Assembly: GCA_020632795.1 (NCBI GenBank)
Contig: JACKEV010000009.1
Span: forward strand, 496,001-560,000
Reading direction: 5' to 3'
Length of the DNA stretch: 64,000 bases
Source: Alphaproteobacteria bacterium
GTDB lineage: Bacteria > Myxococcota_A > UBA796 > CAJQPC01
In this document: positions 17,366 to 25,601 of the stretch, piece after piece
How positions within the stretch are numbered: the stretch's first letter is position 1
Layout of the letters: each line of letters begins with the position of its first letter
The notes under the pieces: generated by a model
Database searches by the model: none
Told to the model about the DNA's origin: nothing
Seen by the model: the letters and a program-made list of their open reading frames with translations, nothing else
Position numbers and translations under genes: made by a program

Positions 17366-18613
17366 TCAGCCCAGCAACCCCTCCAACAGCGGCGCGTCGT
17401 CGGTCCAGTCCCCCGGATCGACGTCGCCCGCCGCCAGGAGCAGCGCCCCGAGGGCCTGAACGTCGAGGGGCGCGCCGCTGTCGCTCAGCTCCCCGGAGGC
17501 CGGGTCGACGGTCTGTCCGTAATAGAGGCTGTCGTAGCCGCCGACGACGCGGTCGGTGGTCAGGCCGGGGCCGATGAGGAGGGCGCTGGTGTAGGGCCAG
17601 TGGTCCTTGCCCTGGGAGGCGTTGAGCTGGGGGGCGCGGCCCATCTCGGAGAGGACGACGACGACGGTCTCCTCGGCGAGGCTGGCGGTGGTGTCGCCGG
17701 GGGTGGCCCAGAGGGTGCCCATGAGGGCGTCGAGGGCGTCGAAGAGGTCCTCCCAGTACCAGCTCTGGTAGACGTCGTTGAGGTCATGGGTGTCCCAGAA
17801 GGCGTCGCTCTCCACGGTGACGACGCGGGAGAGGCCCTGGGTGAGCAGCTCGACGGCGAGCTGGAGCTGGTCGGTGAAGGCGCCGGCCAGCGCCCAGGGC
17901 ACCTCGTCGCGCACCGCGCGCAGCACGCCGGCCCGCTGGGCGGCCAGTCCGTAGGCGTCCAGCTGCGCCTTGCGCGTCGCAGAGGCCGATGCGGCCGACA
18001 TCCTTGTGGCCTGTTGCCGCAAGTAGCCCGCCTCCAGCGAGGCGACGGAAGGGTCGGTCGTGGAGACGGGGACGTCGCTCCAGCCCACCAGATCTCCGCT
18101 GAGCAGGGCCTCGAGCTGGCCGCCGAAGCCCACGCGGCTGACCTTCTCGGCGAGGTCGCCGGGGTAGCTGGGCCCGGAGAGGACGAGGTTGGGCAGGGGG
18201 ATGTCCAACGCGCCGCCTGCTGCCAGGATGGCGGGCCAGTCGGGCCCGTTTCCGGCGCTGCGGCCGGTCATCATCAGGCGCTTGCAGTTGGCGTGGGCCA
18301 CCGAGGGCACCAGCAGGCCGTGCAGCATGAGGCACTGGTCGTGCCAGGTCTCGAAGAAGCGGCGCACGGCGGGGCGCTCGGGGTGGTCAACGTAGAGCAG
18401 CCCCCCGGCGGTGGCCGGCGCGGCGTCGTCCTCCATCGAGACCACGGGGTTGTCGAACAGCGGCGCGAGCACCCGGGTGGTGTCCCAGCCCCCGAAGTTG
18501 AAGACGAAGAGGAACTTCCGGTCCCCGGCCGAGGCGAGCGCCGGACGCGCGAGGGTGGAGAGGCCGGCCAGGGCGGCGCTTCGGGTCAGGAACCGGCGGC
18601 GGGAGGTCTTCAT
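17366..18613 (-). CDS. Tat-exported DUF1501 family protein
   Basis: 415 residues. The start ATG at 18613 gives MKTSRRRFLTRSAALAG, a twin-arginine signal; the open frame continues upstream but only as a shadow. The rest is a DUF1501-type fold of the alkaline-phosphatase/sulfatase superfamily (FNFGGWDTTRV, HANCKRLMMTGRS, VVVLSEMGR, GKDHWP near the C-terminus). Such proteins are common in Planctomycetes and Myxococcota and are usually paired with a DUF1800 or DUF1549 protein, absent here. No enzyme activity is established. It converges on the small lipoprotein gene, 13 bases apart. Confidence 0.85.
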   Translation of the reverse strand: MKTSRRRFLTRSAALAGLSTLARPALASAGDRKFLFVFNFGGWDTTRVLAPLFDNPVVSMEDDAAPATAGGLLYVDHPERPAVRRFFETWHDQCLMLHGLLVPSVAHANCKRLMMTGRSAGNGPDWPAILAAGGALDIPLPNLVLSGPSYPGDLAEKVSRVGFGGQLEALLSGDLVGWSDVPVSTTDPSVASLEAGYLRQQATRMSAASASATRKAQLDAYGLAAQRAGVLRAVRDEVPWALAGAFTDQLQLAVELLTQGLSRVVTVESDAFWDTHDLNDVYQSWYWEDLFDALDALMGTLWATPGDTTASLAEETVVVVLSEMGRAPQLNASQGKDHWPYTSALLIGPGLTTDRVVGGYDSLYYGQTVDPASGELSDSGAPLDVQALGALLLAAGDVDPGDWTDDAPLLEGLLG

Positions 18614-18718
18614 GACGCTTGGGAGAAGGATAGCGGATCGGGGGGGCGGGTGGTCGGCTATCGTGGGAGAAACAGGAGGCTCCTCAGCGGGCCTCGGGCG
18701 ACGGAGGAGGTCAAGACG

Positions 18719-19195
18719 TTGGACTGCCTGACGCTGGAGCACACCGACCTCCACTTCGGCAGCCCGGACGTCGGCGACGCCTACGGGCTGAAGGTGGACG
18801 TCTCGAACGCGGCGCGCTTTCCGGTTGCCCTCACCTCGTTGAGCACCGAGGGCGACCCCTTTGAGCAGCTCCAGATGGACCTCTACACCTGTGAGGGGGA
18901 GATCCTGCCCCCGAATGCGTCCTGCGAGATCATCGTCGATCTCGTGGCCAAGGAGGCGGGGGGGCTCGATGCGGACATCTTCGTCACGACCGACAACCCG
19001 GCGTGCGACGAAGCGGTGATCTCAATCACGGCGTCGGTGCAGCCCTACCGCCCGGACGGACCCCACACCGACCAGGGGGGCTGGTTCGGCTGCGCGTCCG
19101 GTCCAGCGGGCGGCCAGGGGACGTGGATGGTGTTCGTCCTGGGGTGGGTGGCGTGTCGAGGGTGGCGTGACCGCGTCAGACACGGACGGGATTGA
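18719..19195 (+). CDS. ASH (choice-of-anchor D)-like domain protein with C-terminal sorting tail, copy 1
   Basis: 158 residues if started at the TTG at 18719, which has GGAGGAGG eight bases upstream. An ASH/choice-of-anchor-D-like immunoglobulin fold occupies most of it (LHFGSPDVGDAYGLKVDVSN, later PPNASCEIIVDL and DEAVISITASV). The tail GCASGPAGG, a hydrophobic stretch and basic residues resemble a MYXO-CTERM signal. No N-terminal signal peptide is visible from any in-frame start, which does not fit a C-terminal surface-sorting tail. The gene may be a 5'-truncated remnant of a longer secreted protein. It is paralogous to the next gene. Confidence 0.6.
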   Translation: MDCLTLEHTDLHFGSPDVGDAYGLKVDVSNAARFPVALTSLSTEGDPFEQLQMDLYTCEGEILPPNASCEIIVDLVAKEAGGLDADIFVTTDNPACDEAVISITASVQPYRPDGPHTDQGGWFGCASGPAGGQGTWMVFVLGWVACRGWRDRVRHGRD

Positions 19196-19199
19196 GAAG

Positions 19200-19685
19200 A
19201 TGGACTGCCTGAACCTGGAATACACCGATCTGTACCTCGGTCAACCGGAGGTTGGTGAAGAGTACGGACTGCTGATCGGTGTGGCCAACGACACGGAGCA
19301 GGTTCTGGTCGTTGGCCCTCTGCTGAAGGAGGGCGACGCCTTTGAGCAGATCTACGCGAGCCTGTACACCTGCGACAATGATGTCTTGGATGTGGGTCAA
19401 TCCTGTGAGATATCTGCAGGCATTTACGCCAAGGAGGAGGGGGATCTCGTGGTGGACCTGGTGCTGTCTGCTGACAACCCGGAGTGTGACGAGGCGGTGA
19501 TCTCGATCACGGCTTCGGTGCAGCCCTCCCGTGTGGATGGTTCCGACGTCTACCAGGGGGGCTGCGTCGGTTGTGCGTCCGGTCCTGCGGGCGGCCAGGG
19601 TACGGGGGTGCTCTCCCTTCTGTGTTGGGTTGTATGGCAGCGTCGCGTCATTCGAGAGGTGTCCGATCGCGGGGGCGCGCCATGA
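19200..19685 (+). CDS. ASH-like domain protein with C-terminal sorting tail, copy 2
   Basis: 161 residues from the ATG at 19200, 4 bases after the preceding stop; a GTG at 19167 would add 11 residues. It aligns with copy 1 over the full length, sharing MDCLxLExTDL at the start, DEAVISITASVQP, and GCASGPAGGQGT before the hydrophobic tail and arginines. As in copy 1, a signal peptide is lacking despite the surface-sorting-like tail. The base composition is visibly less GC-rich at third positions than in flanking genes. The stop overlaps the next lipoprotein start (ATGA). Confidence 0.62.
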   Translation: MDCLNLEYTDLYLGQPEVGEEYGLLIGVANDTEQVLVVGPLLKEGDAFEQIYASLYTCDNDVLDVGQSCEISAGIYAKEEGDLVVDLVLSADNPECDEAVISITASVQPSRVDGSDVYQGGCVGCASGPAGGQGTGVLSLLCWVVWQRRVIREVSDRGGAP

Positions 19686-20218
19686 CGGGACAGAAGCACT
19701 GGAGCTGGCTCTGGTTGATGGCCTCGCTGCTGGCGGGGTGCAAGGATGGACCGCGCACAGATGACAGCGAGTGTCCGGACCTGACCGGTGCGGCTTGTTC
19801 TTCGAAGAGACACCTGCCCTCCGGCACCTGGGAAGGCGCTGTGGATTGCATCCACGATCGCCCCGACCGCAGCGGCGGCGACGTCGTGCTCCACATGGAG
19901 CCTGACGAGGAGTCGGCTGGAACCCTCGTCATGGATGGGGGGTATCGCGAGTCGGACTTCAGCTGGACCTTCCAGGTGGAGATGTCCCTCGTGGAGGTGT
20001 TCGCGCTGGAGGATGAAGGTTCGTTCGGCGCCGTGTTGACCGACTGCGTGGACGTGGCAGAGCCGCCCGATGGCAGCGAGTTCTACTGTGACGTGCTCAA
20101 GGTTACGCCTGCCAACAGCCAGCTGGAGCTGCTCCTGGAGTTTGTATCCATCCCGCCAGATTGGTCCCCGGTTGTGTTGGACTGTGCAGGCCCCTTGAGC
20201 CGTATGGAGGCGCCGTGA
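19682..20218 (+). CDS. Cys-rich lipoprotein, type A copy 1
   Basis: 178 residues. MTGQKHWSWLWLMASLLAGC is a lipoprotein signal with lipobox LAGC. The mature part has a conserved core PSGTWEGAVDC, then DCVDVAEPPDG, FYCD, LEFVSIPPDW and DCAG. It is a full-length paralogue of the protein encoded at 20710-21222. It also shares the pattern DCVD-A-P-FC with the type B proteins, implying one ancestral family. Function unknown; paired cysteines suggest a disulfide-stabilised beta domain in the envelope. It overlaps its neighbours by 4 bases on both sides, so it is translationally coupled. Confidence 0.7.
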   Translation: MTGQKHWSWLWLMASLLAGCKDGPRTDDSECPDLTGAACSSKRHLPSGTWEGAVDCIHDRPDRSGGDVVLHMEPDEESAGTLVMDGGYRESDFSWTFQVEMSLVEVFALEDEGSFGAVLTDCVDVAEPPDGSEFYCDVLKVTPANSQLELLLEFVSIPPDWSPVVLDCAGPLSRMEAP

Positions 20219-20637
20219 GGGGGGCGTCCACATGGCTGTACGGACTCTCCCTGATGGCTCTCACGGAGGCCTCATGCGTCTCCTATCCTGTGGGGTCCTG
20301 GAGCGAAGAGATCGCCTGTGATGATGGATTCTCCTGGATAGCTGACACCGGGACGCTACGCCTGCGGACCTACCGTCGACGCTCGTTGAGGGGGGAGGGA
20401 CTGCTGAACGGTGTCCGGCTCTACCCGGACACGGGTGAGACGGTGGAGTATGGAATGGCCTTTTCAGTCCTCGAAGTCGTAGAGGTGGAGGCCGAGAGCT
20501 GGGAGACGCTCATCGGGGACTGCGTGGACGCCTCGATTGAGCCGGGAGGCGACCGGTTCTTCTGTAATGAGATATTGTGCGAGGAGACCGTGGAGGCGTT
20601 GAGTGTGGAGTTCTCGTTCATCTACCAACCTGGATAG
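20215..20637 (+). CDS. Cys-rich lipoprotein, type B copy 1, with premature in-frame stop
   Basis: 140 residues from the GTG at 20215, which overlaps the preceding TGA (GTGA). The signal VRGASTWLYGLSLMALTEASC can act as a lipoprotein signal. The core PVGSWSEEIACDD and LIGDCVDASIEPGGDRFFC match type B copy 2. The frame ends at a TAG (20635-20637), but the same frame continues for 17 codons to a second stop at 20689-20691. Those codons include CEGELV, which aligns in register with the C-terminus of copy 2. The gene therefore appears to have lost its last 18 residues by a nonsense change. Confidence 0.65.
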   Translation: MRGASTWLYGLSLMALTEASCVSYPVGSWSEEIACDDGFSWIADTGTLRLRTYRRRSLRGEGLLNGVRLYPDTGETVEYGMAFSVLEVVEVEAESWETLIGDCVDASIEPGGDRFFCNEILCEETVEALSVEFSFIYQPG

Positions 20638-20709
20638 GCGACCATCAATGCGTTGGTGCTTGTTTGTGAAGGTGAACTTGTCCCGGATTGACCCACGGCG
20701 GTCGCCGTG

Positions 20710-21222
20710 ATGGAGATCGGCGTGTGTGGTCGTCGCCCCGTGCTTGATCAGCGATGGGTCGGCGTCACCTGGTGGTCGGCCGCCCTCCTGATGCTCGTCG
20801 CCGTGGGCTGCACGGCACCGGCGCCCTCCGGCACCTGGGAAGGCGCTGTGGATTGCCTCCCCGATCGCCCCAACGGCGGCGGTGGCACCGTGACCCTCCA
20901 GATGGCGCCAGAGCAGGAGCCCCTTGGCCGACTCGCCGCCGAAGGATGGCTCCGCGAGGACGACTTCGGATGGGAGTTCCACGTCAGGATGGAGTTGGTG
21001 GACGTGTTCTCCGACGGAGAGGGCGGAGCCCTCGGCGTCATCCTTGGGGGGTGTGAAGACGCGGCCGATCCCCCGGATGATAGCCGCTGCTACTGCGACG
21101 CGATGCGGCTGGTGCCGGAGGGGGACGAGCTGGCGTTGACGCTGGAGTTCGCGTTCATCCCCAGCGACTGGGGCCCGCTCGTCGTGGATTGTGATGGAAA
21201 TCTGTCGATGGTGGAGCCATGA
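20710..21222 (+). CDS. Cys-rich lipoprotein, type A copy 2
   Basis: 170 residues from the ATG at 20710; an adjacent GTG at 20707 is possible. The long N-terminus ends with the lipobox LMLVAVGC. The core PSGTWEGAVDCLPDRP is nearly identical to copy 1 at the same place, followed by CEDAADPPDDSRCYCD and FIPSDWGPLVVDC. It is GC-richer than copy 1. It overlaps type B copy 2 by 4 bases, repeating the A-B arrangement found upstream. Function unknown. Confidence 0.7.
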   Translation: MEIGVCGRRPVLDQRWVGVTWWSAALLMLVAVGCTAPAPSGTWEGAVDCLPDRPNGGGGTVTLQMAPEQEPLGRLAAEGWLREDDFGWEFHVRMELVDVFSDGEGGALGVILGGCEDAADPPDDSRCYCDAMRLVPEGDELALTLEFAFIPSDWGPLVVDCDGNLSMVEP

Positions 21223-21695
21223 ACTCCAGGTCCGGCCCCACGGTCCGCTTGTCTCTAGCCTGCGTGGTGCTGTCGGCCTCTTGCACGCCGCACCCCGTTG
21301 GCACGTGGCGAGGGGAGCTCGCCTGTGACGACGCATCACCTCCGACCACTGTAGAGGCGGCGCTTGGCCTGCAGACCCGGCGGCTGGGGGACCTCGAGGG
21401 GCAGGGGGAGCTGACCGGTTCACGAACCCACACAAACGGGAACCGATACGAGTTCGACATGGCGTTTCCCGTGGTTGAGATCGTCGAGCATGCGTCCGGT
21501 CATTGGGAGATGCTCATCGGGGACTGCGTGGACGCCTCCTTCGAACCCGGACGTGATCGCTTCTTCTGTGATGTCATCTGGTGCGAGGAGACCGAGGAGG
21601 GCTTGTCGGTCGACCTCTGGTTCGTCTATCTGCCCTGGAACCTGAGCGTGTACGGGTACGAGATCACCTGTGAAGGTGAACTCGTCCGAGAGTGA
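21219..21695 (+). CDS. Cys-rich lipoprotein, type B copy 2
   Basis: 158 residues. The signal ends at the lipobox VLSASC. The core PVGTWRGELACDD, YEFDMAFPVVEIVE, LIGDCVDASFEPGRDRFFCD, CEETEEGLSVDL and the terminal CEGELVRE define the complete type B form against which copy 1 is truncated. It is the last gene of the + strand array and converges on the esterase gene 76 bases away. Function unknown. Confidence 0.7.
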   Translation: MNSRSGPTVRLSLACVVLSASCTPHPVGTWRGELACDDASPPTTVEAALGLQTRRLGDLEGQGELTGSRTHTNGNRYEFDMAFPVVEIVEHASGHWEMLIGDCVDASFEPGRDRFFCDVIWCEETEEGLSVDLWFVYLPWNLSVYGYEITCEGELVRE

Positions 21696-21771
21696 TCCAC
21701 GAGCAACACCTGCGCGACGCCCTCCCATGCTCCCCGTCACCCCCGGGTCATCGCGCCGCCCTCGCGACGCT

Positions 21772-22698
21772 TCAGTCCACAAACCCCTCAAAGAACCCCC
21801 AGATCTCCTCACTGGCCTCCAGCTCCGCGTTCCCGAACCCCCCCGGCCATTCGTGCCCGCCGCCCTCAACCCCATAGAGCCGGACCTCCTCAGGGTGCTC
21901 GGTCGACCACCAGCGCCGCAGCGTCACCCGGCTGTCGTCCCGGGCGTCGAGGTCGGGGAGCTGCGTCTCTTCGAGCTGATCGAGGTCATTGTGCGTCACC
22001 CAGAAGGCCATGACGTCCTCGGTGGCGAGGTACGCGCCCCAGCCGCCGGTGTTGTCCATGTCGCCGGCCCAGAAGGTGACGTCGTCCTCGGTCCCGTGCA
22101 CCTCCATCACCGGCACCCGGCGCGCGGGGGCGCAGTCGTCGAGGTAGTGGGCGAGCATCGAGCCCGCGACGGGGGCGATCGCCTGCACCAGGTCGGCGTC
22201 CCGGCAGGCCAGGAGGTAGCTCATGTCGCCGCCGTTGGACATCCCGGTGGCGAACACCGCGTCCGGATCGACCTGCAGGGTGCTCCCCAGGTGCTCGACG
22301 AGGGCGCGGACGAAGCCGCGGTCGTCGACGTCGGTGTCGAACCCGTCGTAGCCGACGTTGAAGAAGGCCTGGCCCCAGCGGTCCTGCGTGCCCTGGGGAT
22401 AGACGACGGTGAAGCCGTGGGCGTCGGCGATGGCGTCGAACCCGGTGTAGCGCTGGATGGTGCGCGCGGAGCTGGTGTAGCCGTGCATCACGATCAGCAG
22501 CGGGGCGCCGGGCTGCAGGTCCGCGGGCACATGCAGGCGCAATTCCCGCTCCAGGCCGCCGTGCTCCAGGGTGTAGAGGCCGCTCTCCAGCGGCGGGGTG
22601 TCCCAGCGCGCGGCGGTGTCGTCCGGCTGAACGGTCGGAAGGGGGGCGCCTTTCTGGCAGGCGAGGAGGAGGGCGAGCAGGGTCGGTGAAGTCATCAT
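21772..22698 (-). CDS. LpqC-like polyester/feruloyl-type esterase lipoprotein
   Basis: 308 residues from MMTSPTLLALLLACQK, a minimal lipoprotein signal. The alpha/beta-hydrolase core has an oxyanion region IVMHGYTSSA, a nucleophile elbow GMSNGG, an Asp region VMEVHGTEDD and a terminal His in GGGHEWPGG. This matches the polyhydroxybutyrate depolymerase / LpqC family, secreted esterases that cut polyesters or feruloyl groups. Substrate unknown. It sits 32 bases downstream of the patatin gene in the same direction. Confidence 0.85.
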   Translation of the reverse strand: MMTSPTLLALLLACQKGAPLPTVQPDDTAARWDTPPLESGLYTLEHGGLERELRLHVPADLQPGAPLLIVMHGYTSSARTIQRYTGFDAIADAHGFTVVYPQGTQDRWGQAFFNVGYDGFDTDVDDRGFVRALVEHLGSTLQVDPDAVFATGMSNGGDMSYLLACRDADLVQAIAPVAGSMLAHYLDDCAPARRVPVMEVHGTEDDVTFWAGDMDNTGGWGAYLATEDVMAFWVTHNDLDQLEETQLPDLDARDDSRVTLRRWWSTEHPEEVRLYGVEGGGHEWPGGFGNAELEASEEIWGFFEGFVD

Positions 22699-22730
22699 GG
22701 GGGAATCCGGGGGCCACTGTGTTCCGTCGC

Positions 22731-25031
22731 TCAGATCGTCGGAGCCAGCAGGATGGTGACGGTCGGCAGGGCGGGCTTGCTCAGCGGCACGAACTCGGGC
22801 GTGAGGTTGCTGTAGCCCACGTTGAACAGGAGCGGCCCCACCGGCGTCCGGGCGCCGACGAAGGCGCTGCCGGCGACGAAGAGGTCCACCCAGTCGTCGG
22901 CCCAGTAGCTGAGCGCGCCGCCCTGGGCGGTGAGGCCGAGGTACACCGGCAGCGGGTTGGCGAGGACCTGGTAACGGTACGCCAGGCGGGTGAAGCCCAG
23001 GGTGGTGCCGTACAGAGCGTTGGGGGGGATGCCGTCGCCCCGGAACGGGCCGCCGAGGCGATAGGCGACCACGTCCCGCTGGCTGTCCGGCAGCAGGGTC
23101 CCCGCTTCGCCGTACACCTCGAAGCTGTGGCGACGCAGGGAGGTCACGGCCAGACCGCGCCCGTACACCTCGCCGGAGAGCAGGGGCGACTCGGGCTCCA
23201 CGTCCCCCACCAGCTCCAGCCGCCACAGCCCCGCGGTCCCGTACAGGAGCGTGCCGTGCCGGGGGAACCAGGCCTGATCCAGCCGATCATGTCGCACGGT
23301 GAACGCCATGTCGACGTAGAGCTGGGGCTCGATGTAGGTGTACTCGAACGCCCACTGGTCGACGGGGGCCTCGGGGTCCTCGTCGGAGAAGGGTGAGTCG
23401 ATGACCGTGCGCTGGAAGGCCAGCCGCGGCCCGACCCGCAGCTCCAGGTTGTTCGTGGGGGCCACCCCGAGGTCGAACCGGGTCTGGGCGTTGACCTCGG
23501 TGATGCGCTCGTAGTCGAGGTTGAACACGTATCGGTTCACCTCGGCGACCCCCGCCACGAAGAGGCGCATGTCCATGGTCAGGGGCTGGTAGAGTTCGGT
23601 GCTGATGCCTTGGCGGTCGCCCAGCATGATGTCGCTGCGCCACTCGCCGCCCCGCTTGTCGATGGGCAGCCAGCGGTGGGACAGGGTGATCATCACGTCG
23701 GTCTCGCCGTCCACCTCGCCCATGCCGCGCAGGCCCGCTGAGATGTAGTGGGGCCCCCAGCTCTTCTCGCGCAGCTCGATGCGCAGGGCGGTGTGGTCGT
23801 AGGTGCAGATCAGATCGTAGTTGATCCACTCGAAGGCATAGAGGCCGAACAGGCGGTCCAGATCCCGCTCCAGCAGGTCGATGTCCAGGGGCTTGCCGAG
23901 GTGGTGGGCGAGGGCCTCCTCGATGATGCGGTCGTCGAAGCGGCTCTGGTTGTCCAGATCCAGGGTGTCGATGACGGGCATCATCCAGGTGGGGGCGTTG
24001 ACGCTGTCGCGCCAGGCCTGCCACTCGGCCTCGCTGAGCTGGAGGTCGGTGCGGTCCTTGAGCTGGGCCATCGTGGCCTCGTAGCCGTAGCGGAACAGCT
24101 CGGGCGCGTTCTTGTAGTCACCCCGCAGCTCGGGCGGCGGATCCAGCCGCACCAGGGCGTCGCGATCGGTGAGGGTGTCGATCTGGCGCAGGCTGTTGCG
24201 GTCCATCATCGAGAAGATCGTGGAGGAGCTCAAGCCCAGCATGTCGCCGTCGCCGCCGGGGAGGTCCACCCAGGAGGCGATGATGACGTCGGCGCCCATG
24301 TCGCGGACGTCGTCGATGGGCAGGTTGTCGGCGACGCCGCCGTCGATCAGGGAGCGGCCGTCGATGCGGACCGGCGCGTAGACCCCCGGGATGGACATCG
24401 TCGCGCGCATCGCGGTGGCCAGGTCGCCGCTCTCCAGCGTGACCTCCTCGCCCGTGGCGGCGTCCACCGCGACGGTGCGGAAGGGGATGGGGAGCTGGGA
24501 GAAGTCGTCGACGTCGACGGTGGGCAGGGTCAGCCGCTTGAGCAGCAGGTTCTCCTTGTGGCCCTCGTTCAGACCCCTGGGGAGCACGAACTTGCGGCCC
24601 TCGATGCCCACGGTCAGGACAGGGCTGAGCACGAAGTCGTCCCGCTTGCGGCGCATGCTCATGTCGCGGCGGTCGTAGGCGGTGGTGTCGCCCAGGTCCG
24701 CCTCCAGGACCATGCGCTCGATCTCCTCCGGCCTGCGCCCGGTGGCGTAGAGGGCGCCGATGAGGCCGCCCATCGAGGTGCCCGCGATCTGGTCGACCGG
24801 GATGTGGAGGTCCTCCAGGGCGCGCAGCATGCCCACGTGGGCCATGCCCAGGACCCCGCCGCCGGACAGGGCGAGGCCGACGGTGGGGCGCGCGGGCGTG
24901 GGCTTCGGGGGTGGGGGCGCGGTGACCTCTGGGGGGTCGACCTCTTCGGGCAGCAGCGCCTCCTGGGCGACGACCGGCCGCGCCAGCGAGAGGGCGGCAG
25001 CGGCGATGAACCATCCTGGTGTGCAGCGCAT
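22731..25031 (-). CDS. Patatin-like phospholipase with POTRA and outer-membrane barrel (type Vd-like)
   Basis: 766 residues. A signal peptide ends near PVVAQ. The patatin domain (~50-330) shows LALSGGGVLGMAHVG, the nucleophile motif GTSMGG and the catalytic DGG (LIDGGVADNLP). Residues ~370-430 can form a POTRA-like domain, and the last ~320 residues are beta-barrel-like (alternating aromatic strands, final LLAPTI). This is the PlpD-like arrangement in which a lipase is linked to its own outer-membrane translocator. The expected activity is phospholipase A at the cell surface. Expression with the downstream esterase is likely. Confidence 0.85.
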   Translation of the reverse strand: MRCTPGWFIAAAALSLARPVVAQEALLPEEVDPPEVTAPPPPKPTPARPTVGLALSGGGVLGMAHVGMLRALEDLHIPVDQIAGTSMGGLIGALYATGRRPEEIERMVLEADLGDTTAYDRRDMSMRRKRDDFVLSPVLTVGIEGRKFVLPRGLNEGHKENLLLKRLTLPTVDVDDFSQLPIPFRTVAVDAATGEEVTLESGDLATAMRATMSIPGVYAPVRIDGRSLIDGGVADNLPIDDVRDMGADVIIASWVDLPGGDGDMLGLSSSTIFSMMDRNSLRQIDTLTDRDALVRLDPPPELRGDYKNAPELFRYGYEATMAQLKDRTDLQLSEAEWQAWRDSVNAPTWMMPVIDTLDLDNQSRFDDRIIEEALAHHLGKPLDIDLLERDLDRLFGLYAFEWINYDLICTYDHTALRIELREKSWGPHYISAGLRGMGEVDGETDVMITLSHRWLPIDKRGGEWRSDIMLGDRQGISTELYQPLTMDMRLFVAGVAEVNRYVFNLDYERITEVNAQTRFDLGVAPTNNLELRVGPRLAFQRTVIDSPFSDEDPEAPVDQWAFEYTYIEPQLYVDMAFTVRHDRLDQAWFPRHGTLLYGTAGLWRLELVGDVEPESPLLSGEVYGRGLAVTSLRRHSFEVYGEAGTLLPDSQRDVVAYRLGGPFRGDGIPPNALYGTTLGFTRLAYRYQVLANPLPVYLGLTAQGGALSYWADDWVDLFVAGSAFVGARTPVGPLLFNVGYSNLTPEFVPLSKPALPTVTILLAPTI

Positions 25032-25052
25032 GGGGTCCTCGGGGAAGGGTGC

Positions 25053-25547
25053 TCAGATGATCCCGATGATCTCGTACTCAACGACCCCTCGCGGGCTGTC
25101 GACCTCGAAGGCGTCGCCGTCCTCCAGCTCGCCCATCGCGGCCCCCAGCGGCGAGGACGGCGAGATGACCTGGACCTCGCGCCCGTCCACGGTGGCCCGC
25201 CCGCCCCCGACCGGCGCGACGAAGACGAGCTGGCGGCGGGGACCGTCCAGCCCGACGAGGGCGCCGACCTGCACCACCCGGGGCGCCAGGGGCTGGCGGG
25301 GGTCGAAGACGTCGAACCAGGCGAGCTGCTGGCGGAGCTGGGCGACCCGCAGGGCCTGGCCGCGCGCGAGGTAGGACGCCTCGGTGGCCCGGGTGTCGTA
25401 GGGGCCCTCGGCGCGGGACTCCGAGGAGGTGGCCTCGTCGCGCCCCATCGCCGCGACCCGCTCCACCGCCTCCAGCTCGGCGCGCAGGCGCTCGCGCAGG
25501 GCGTCGACCACGCGGGCCTTGTCGGGCAGGGGCGCCTGGAGATCCAT
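25053..25547 (-). CDS. GreA/GreB-like C-terminal domain protein
   Basis: 164 residues from the ATG at 25547, with no signal peptide. The N-terminal ~80 residues are helical and charged (RERLRAELEAVERV, LRVAQLRQQL), like a short coiled-coil hairpin. The C-terminal half carries the GreA FKBP-like signature VISPSSPLGAAMGELEDGD followed by VEYEIIGI. True GreA has an acidic tip (DE) in the coiled coil; equivalence is unclear here. A transcription-elongation or RNA-polymerase-binding role is inferred. It starts 54 bases from the divergent aldehyde dehydrogenase gene. Confidence 0.75.
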   Translation of the reverse strand: MDLQAPLPDKARVVDALRERLRAELEAVERVAAMGRDEATSSESRAEGPYDTRATEASYLARGQALRVAQLRQQLAWFDVFDPRQPLAPRVVQVGALVGLDGPRRQLVFVAPVGGGRATVDGREVQVISPSSPLGAAMGELEDGDAFEVDSPRGVVEYEIIGII

Positions 25548-25601
25548 GTCGGCATCATACGACGCGCCGGTGATATCTTCGCCGCTCGCCAAGGAGAGTC
25601 C

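Larger units (their letters stand above)
19682..21695 (+). repeat. Tandem duplication of a two-gene (A-B) lipoprotein cassette
   Basis: A1-B1 (19682-20637) and A2-B2 (20710-21695) have the same order, sizes and ATGA/GTGA overlaps. Short stretches such as TCCGGCACCTGGGAAGGCGC are identical in A1 and A2. The two ASH-domain genes immediately upstream are also a tandem pair. Confidence 0.75.

Noticed and set aside
17600..18718. Upstream extension of the first ASH-domain frame
   Set aside because: It runs antisense through the DUF1501 gene with low-complexity translation. TTG at 18719 has GGAGGAGG at the right distance.
23748..25601. Upstream extension of the aldehyde dehydrogenase frame
   Set aside because: It overlaps the patatin and GreA-like genes in antisense and has no protein-like content. 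The ATG at 25602 with AAGGAGAG is a good start.
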